From: an uncultured Prevotellaceae bacterium
GTDB lineage: Bacteria > Bacteroidota > Bacteroidia > Bacteroidales > Bacteroidaceae
Assembly: GCA_946411565.1 (NCBI GenBank)
Contig: CAMKEM010000003.1
Location: 47,550-111,549, forward strand
Length of the DNA stretch: 64,000 nucleotides
Direction of reading: 5' to 3'
The position numbers and the translations under genes were made by a program. Positions 60,850 through 64,000 of this stretch are shown here, in pieces; position 1 is the first letter of the stretch, and the number at the start of each line of letters is the position of its first letter. The notes beneath the pieces were generated by a model. The model did not search any database. It saw nothing but the letters and a program-made list of their open reading frames with translations, and had not been told where the DNA came from.

Positions 60850-61523
60850 ACAATTAATATTGTTATAAAGCTTACTATTGTTCCCATCAGATAGCCATAA
60901 ACCACTTCGTGAAGCGAGTGCTGACGAAGTATCATTCGACCTGTGCCTACGAGTCCTGCAAGGATCAGAAGCACGCAGAGCCACCAAAGCGGATTAAACA
61001 CAAAGAGCTCGGCAAAGGCAAGAAGACTGCCCGTAAAGCCTCCTATGGCTGTTGTGTGGGTTGATATCTTGAACCATACGTTGATGGTTGCGCATAGAAT
61101 CTGAATGATGAGAGCCGCAATAACGATAGAACTCATGAAATGCGGGCAATGGAAATAATTCAGAATGTAGAAGCACAGGAAATAGCACATAATTGATATC
61201 ACGTATGGTACCATACGCCCTTCCCTCGTAACGAGCTTCAGCATTGACCATCCTTGATATTTCCTGTAGAAATGAATCAGCATCGTAGGGATGAGGATAG
61301 TACAGAGATATACTATCAGCAATACCCGCATCTTGTATGATATCGGCAACAGACTCAGGTAACTGAACGAGAAGAGCGCTATCATGCCAACCAAAGGCAG
61401 ATAGAACGGGGTGAAGATGATACTCATCATCCTCGAAGCATTCACAGAAAGCCTAAGCATATTATTCACGCTTCTTCTTGAGCGCGAAGGCTTTTTCTGT
61501 GTCAGTACTTGTGTCTGTTCCAT
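60846..61523 (-). CDS. PAP2-superfamily-like integral membrane protein
   Basis: Multiple TM segments; STHTTAIGGFTGS ... RMILRQHSLHEVVYGYLMG. Confidence 0.75.
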   Translation of the reverse strand: MEQTQVLTQKKPSRSRRSVNNMLRLSVNASRMMSIIFTPFYLPLVGMIALFSFSYLSLLPISYKMRVLLIVYLCTILIPTMLIHFYRKYQGWSMLKLVTREGRMVPYVISIMCYFLCFYILNYFHCPHFMSSIVIAALIIQILCATINVWFKISTHTTAIGGFTGSLLAFAELFVFNPLWWLCVLLILAGLVGTGRMILRQHSLHEVVYGYLMGTIVSFITILIV

Positions 61524-61675
61524 TTCTTTTGTTTTTATTCTTGTAAGAAGTTAAAGGAGTACAAGACAAATGTATTTCCTGCCAGATTAACGATAAATTC
61601 TATCGTCTTGTACTACTTAAGCGACTTTAGGAGCGTTACTACTTGTTTACTTGTACTCCTAAAATGAAGCGTTTT

Positions 61676-63202
61676 TTATCTCCTTAATCTTGCTACTGGT
61701 ATCCCCAAAGCCTCTCTGTATTTTGCCACCGTCCTTCTTGCGATAGGGAAGCCCTGTTTCTTCAGCTCCTTTGAAATGGCATCATCGCTTAGAGGATGCT
61801 TCTTGTCTTCTTCTTTTATTATGTCGGCAAGGGCCGCCTTTATCTTGCGGTTCGACATCTCCTCCTCACCATCCTTGCTAAAGCCTGAAGAGAAGAAATG
61901 CCTTAGCTTGAAAGTTCCCCATTGTGTCTCGGCATATTTCGCGTTGCATACTCGCGAAACGGTGCTCACGTCCATGCCTATCTTCTCAGCCACATCGGTC
62001 ATGGTCATAGGCACAAGGTCAGCCTCGTCACCATCAAGGAAATACTTATGCTGCATCTTGATGATGGTCTGCATGGTCAGGGTAAGCGTTTTCCTTCTTC
62101 GCTCTATGGCGTCAATATAGCCTCGTGCACGCTCCACCTTCTCCTTTGTATAGAGAAGAGCTTCTTTTTCCATGCGGTTAAGCGACTTTGCGTTGTTCTG
62201 ATAGCCGAGCATCTGCTGTTCGAAGTCGCGTGAGATGAAGAGTTGTGGCAGTTCCCCGTTGTTGAGCGTCATAGTCACCTGACCGTTCTCGTCAGTATCA
62301 ATAATGAAGTCTGGAGTAACCTGTTGGGTACTTCTGCCCATCGTCTCGCCAAGTGAAGCTCCCGGACGAGGGTTCAGTTTTCTGAGTTCCTTGATAACCT
62401 CCTCTGCCTCGTATTCTGATGTCTTTAGATGCTGACGAATCTTTTCCCAATGCTTCTTGGTAAAGTCGTCAAAGTAGTCACGAACCACCTTTCGCATCCT
62501 TCGTGTGAGTCTTGAATCCTCACGACGAGCTATCTGCAAAAGCAGACATTCCTGCAACGAACTTGCACCTATGCCCGCTGGGTCGAAGCTCTGGAGTATG
62601 TGTAGAACGTTGTTCACGTCCTTGTCTGTCACGTCAAGTCCCTGATAGATGGCAAGGTTCTCGCTTATGAAAGAGATGTCCGAGCGCAGGAAACCGTCAT
62701 TATCGAGAGAGCCGATAAGATACTCCATAATCTGGTGTTGCGTCTCTGTAAGGTCCTCCTCGTTGACCTGCTCCATCAGTTTGTCGTAGAACGAAACAGT
62801 ATCGCCATACACCATCTCTTCCTGCTCAGCACCCGTCTGGTTGCTGTCGCCGTAGGCACGATAGTCGCTTGCCAGACGGTCATCAGAATCTATGCTGTCA
62901 AGGGCAGAGTCAAGAGCTTCTTCCCTGTCTTCGCGTTCTGTCTGTGTATCGAAATCCTCCTCCTCACCATCGCCTATGCTATCGCTCTCGTTCAGACTGG
63001 CATTAGGGTTGAGGTTGTCGGCATCATCAGGATTGGCACTCTCAAGAGCTGGATTCTCGTAGAGTTCCGTCTTGATATTCTCCTCCAACTGGGCAAGCGG
63101 CATCTCCAGCAACTTCACCTGCAGAATCTGCTGTGCGGTGAGTCGCTGCTGCTGTTGCTGAATCAGAGCCTGTTCCTGTGTAAGTCTGTTTTCGAGTGCC
63201 AT
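61676..63202 (-). CDS. rpoN: RNA polymerase sigma-54 factor
   Basis: Gln-rich N-terminus QQQQQRLTAQQILQVKLLEMPLAQLEENIKTEL; C-terminal IARRTVAKYREALGIPVARLRR (RpoN box). Confidence 0.97.
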   Translation of the reverse strand: MALENRLTQEQALIQQQQQRLTAQQILQVKLLEMPLAQLEENIKTELYENPALESANPDDADNLNPNASLNESDSIGDGEEEDFDTQTEREDREEALDSALDSIDSDDRLASDYRAYGDSNQTGAEQEEMVYGDTVSFYDKLMEQVNEEDLTETQHQIMEYLIGSLDNDGFLRSDISFISENLAIYQGLDVTDKDVNNVLHILQSFDPAGIGASSLQECLLLQIARREDSRLTRRMRKVVRDYFDDFTKKHWEKIRQHLKTSEYEAEEVIKELRKLNPRPGASLGETMGRSTQQVTPDFIIDTDENGQVTMTLNNGELPQLFISRDFEQQMLGYQNNAKSLNRMEKEALLYTKEKVERARGYIDAIERRRKTLTLTMQTIIKMQHKYFLDGDEADLVPMTMTDVAEKIGMDVSTVSRVCNAKYAETQWGTFKLRHFFSSGFSKDGEEEMSNRKIKAALADIIKEEDKKHPLSDDAISKELKKQGFPIARRTVAKYREALGIPVARLRR

Positions 63203-63411
63203 AGTTTTTTTTGAAAGGTTATCAGGTTTTGAAGGTTGGGGGCTTTCTGGTCTGCATAGCTCATAGGCATTCCGACCTTAAACCTAAAACCTTTTAACCT
63301 TTAAACCTAAAAATATGCTTGCAAAGTTACTAATTTTATATCTATCCGCAAAATTTTTAAAGATTAATTTGCAAAAACCGAAAAAAACTATTACCTTTGC
63401 AACCGCTTTCC

Positions 63412-63493
63412 GCCCAGATGTTGGAATCGGTAGACAAGTCGGTCTCAAACACCGATGCTGAAAGGCGTGCGGGTTCGACCCCCGCTCTGGGTA
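63412..63493 (+). tRNA. tRNA-Leu (anticodon CAA)
   Basis: GCCCAGA...TCTGGGT acceptor; anticodon stem TCGGT/ACCGA with loop CTCAAAC; T arm GCGGG-TTCGACC-CCCGC; long variable arm. Confidence 0.93.
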
Positions 63494-63498
63494 CTGAA

Positions 63499-63544
63499 AT
63501 AATCTGCAAGTTGTTGATTTTCAACACTTGCAGATTTTTCTTTT
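63499..63544 (+). terminator. Terminator after tRNA-Leu
   Basis: AATCTGCAAGTtgttgattttcaacACTTGCAGATTTTTC. Confidence 0.85.
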
Positions 63545-63576
63545 TCTCTATAATGCCAATTTGGACACAAAAAACA

Positions 63577-63675
63577 ATTAATGTGGTATTAATGTGACAT
63601 TAACGGGCATTATACGTCTCTCTCTTCGAGATAACATTAATTTCCACGAATACCACATTAATCTCGCATTAATTT
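63577..63675. repeat. Approximately 11-bp arrays in inverted orientation: (ATTAATGTGNN) then (CATTAATNNNN)
   Basis: ATTAA at 63577, 63588, 63599; CATTAAT-like at 63635, 63656, 63667 with degenerate CACGAAT at 63645. Confidence 0.75.
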
Positions 63676-63871
63676 TTTCAGAAAAATCGACAAATCCATT
63701 TCTTTTATCTTGACAGCAAGCTGTCCGTTGCTTTCCAGAAAATTAAATTCTGTATTTTATTTTGTGCCATATTGGCAATTTTAAGGCATTAAGCCAAATT
63801 TTCTATTTGAATATGCCCACATATTCAAATAATTTTCTTTTATAAAAAAATGAATAAAATAACGTGAGTTC

Positions 63872-64000
63872 GATGAATTTCTATCTAAAATAATACAAGT
63901 TAGAGAAAATTACAGAAAACCCTGAAAGGGTGATATAGCTTAGGATAACGTGAGTTCGACGAATTCGAAACAAACGCATCTCCGATGCTGAACTGACAAT
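63872..64000. repeat. Dispersed repeat shared with 1-77, joined to the 26155 repeat end
   Basis: gatgaatttctatctaaaataatacaagttagagaaa...ccctgaaagggtgatatagcttaggata; then gcatctccgatgctgaactgacaat. Confidence 0.88.

Noticed and set aside
60850-60987. N-terminal extension of PurE
   Set aside because: Overlaps the PAP2-like gene; the conserved protein begins MNPIVSIIMGS.
63412-63493. tRNA-Leu as an integration site
   Set aside because: No integrase and no downstream copy of the tRNA 3' end seen before the window ends.

Overview
This 64 kb window looks like the chromosome of a Prevotella/Segatella-type member of the Bacteroidota. That taxonomy is inferred from SusC/SusD pairs, a hybrid two-component regulator, TAnnTTTG promoters and protein family signatures; no search was run. 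From left to right it holds: a sialate-O-acetylesterase-like enzyme; a minus-strand polysaccharide-utilisation-like locus with two SusC/SusD pairs and three fasciclin (FAS1) lipoproteins; a divergent HTCS regulator; an FdtA-like/GNAT-like sugar-modification pair; a plus-strand SusC/SusD/DUF5123-like/pectate lyase locus; and a set of housekeeping or accessory genes (CoA transferase, hybrid kinase, YifB/ComM, GH25-MORN, rbfA, FtsX/LolE-type permease, M6 protease, RNase H, O-acetylhomoserine sulfhydrylase, acetylesterase-feruloyl esterase fusion, pyrE, ispG, purE, rpoN, tRNA-Leu). The most unusual content is repetitive DNA. (1) GC-rich palindromic elements lie between genes and also in frame inside proteins: in five signal peptides of one locus, in a GNAT-like transferase (81 bp = 27 codons) and in IspG. 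(2) Five intergenic loci carry arrays of short words spaced at or very near 11 bp, mostly as two blocks around a spacer; three of them share an (AACGGN6)x4 block. (3) Other loci have hairpin arms made of 7- or 9-bp tandem units, and several start codons in the first locus are preceded by 8-nt tandem repeats. All coordinates and repeat periods were read by eye; no homology search or folding was run.
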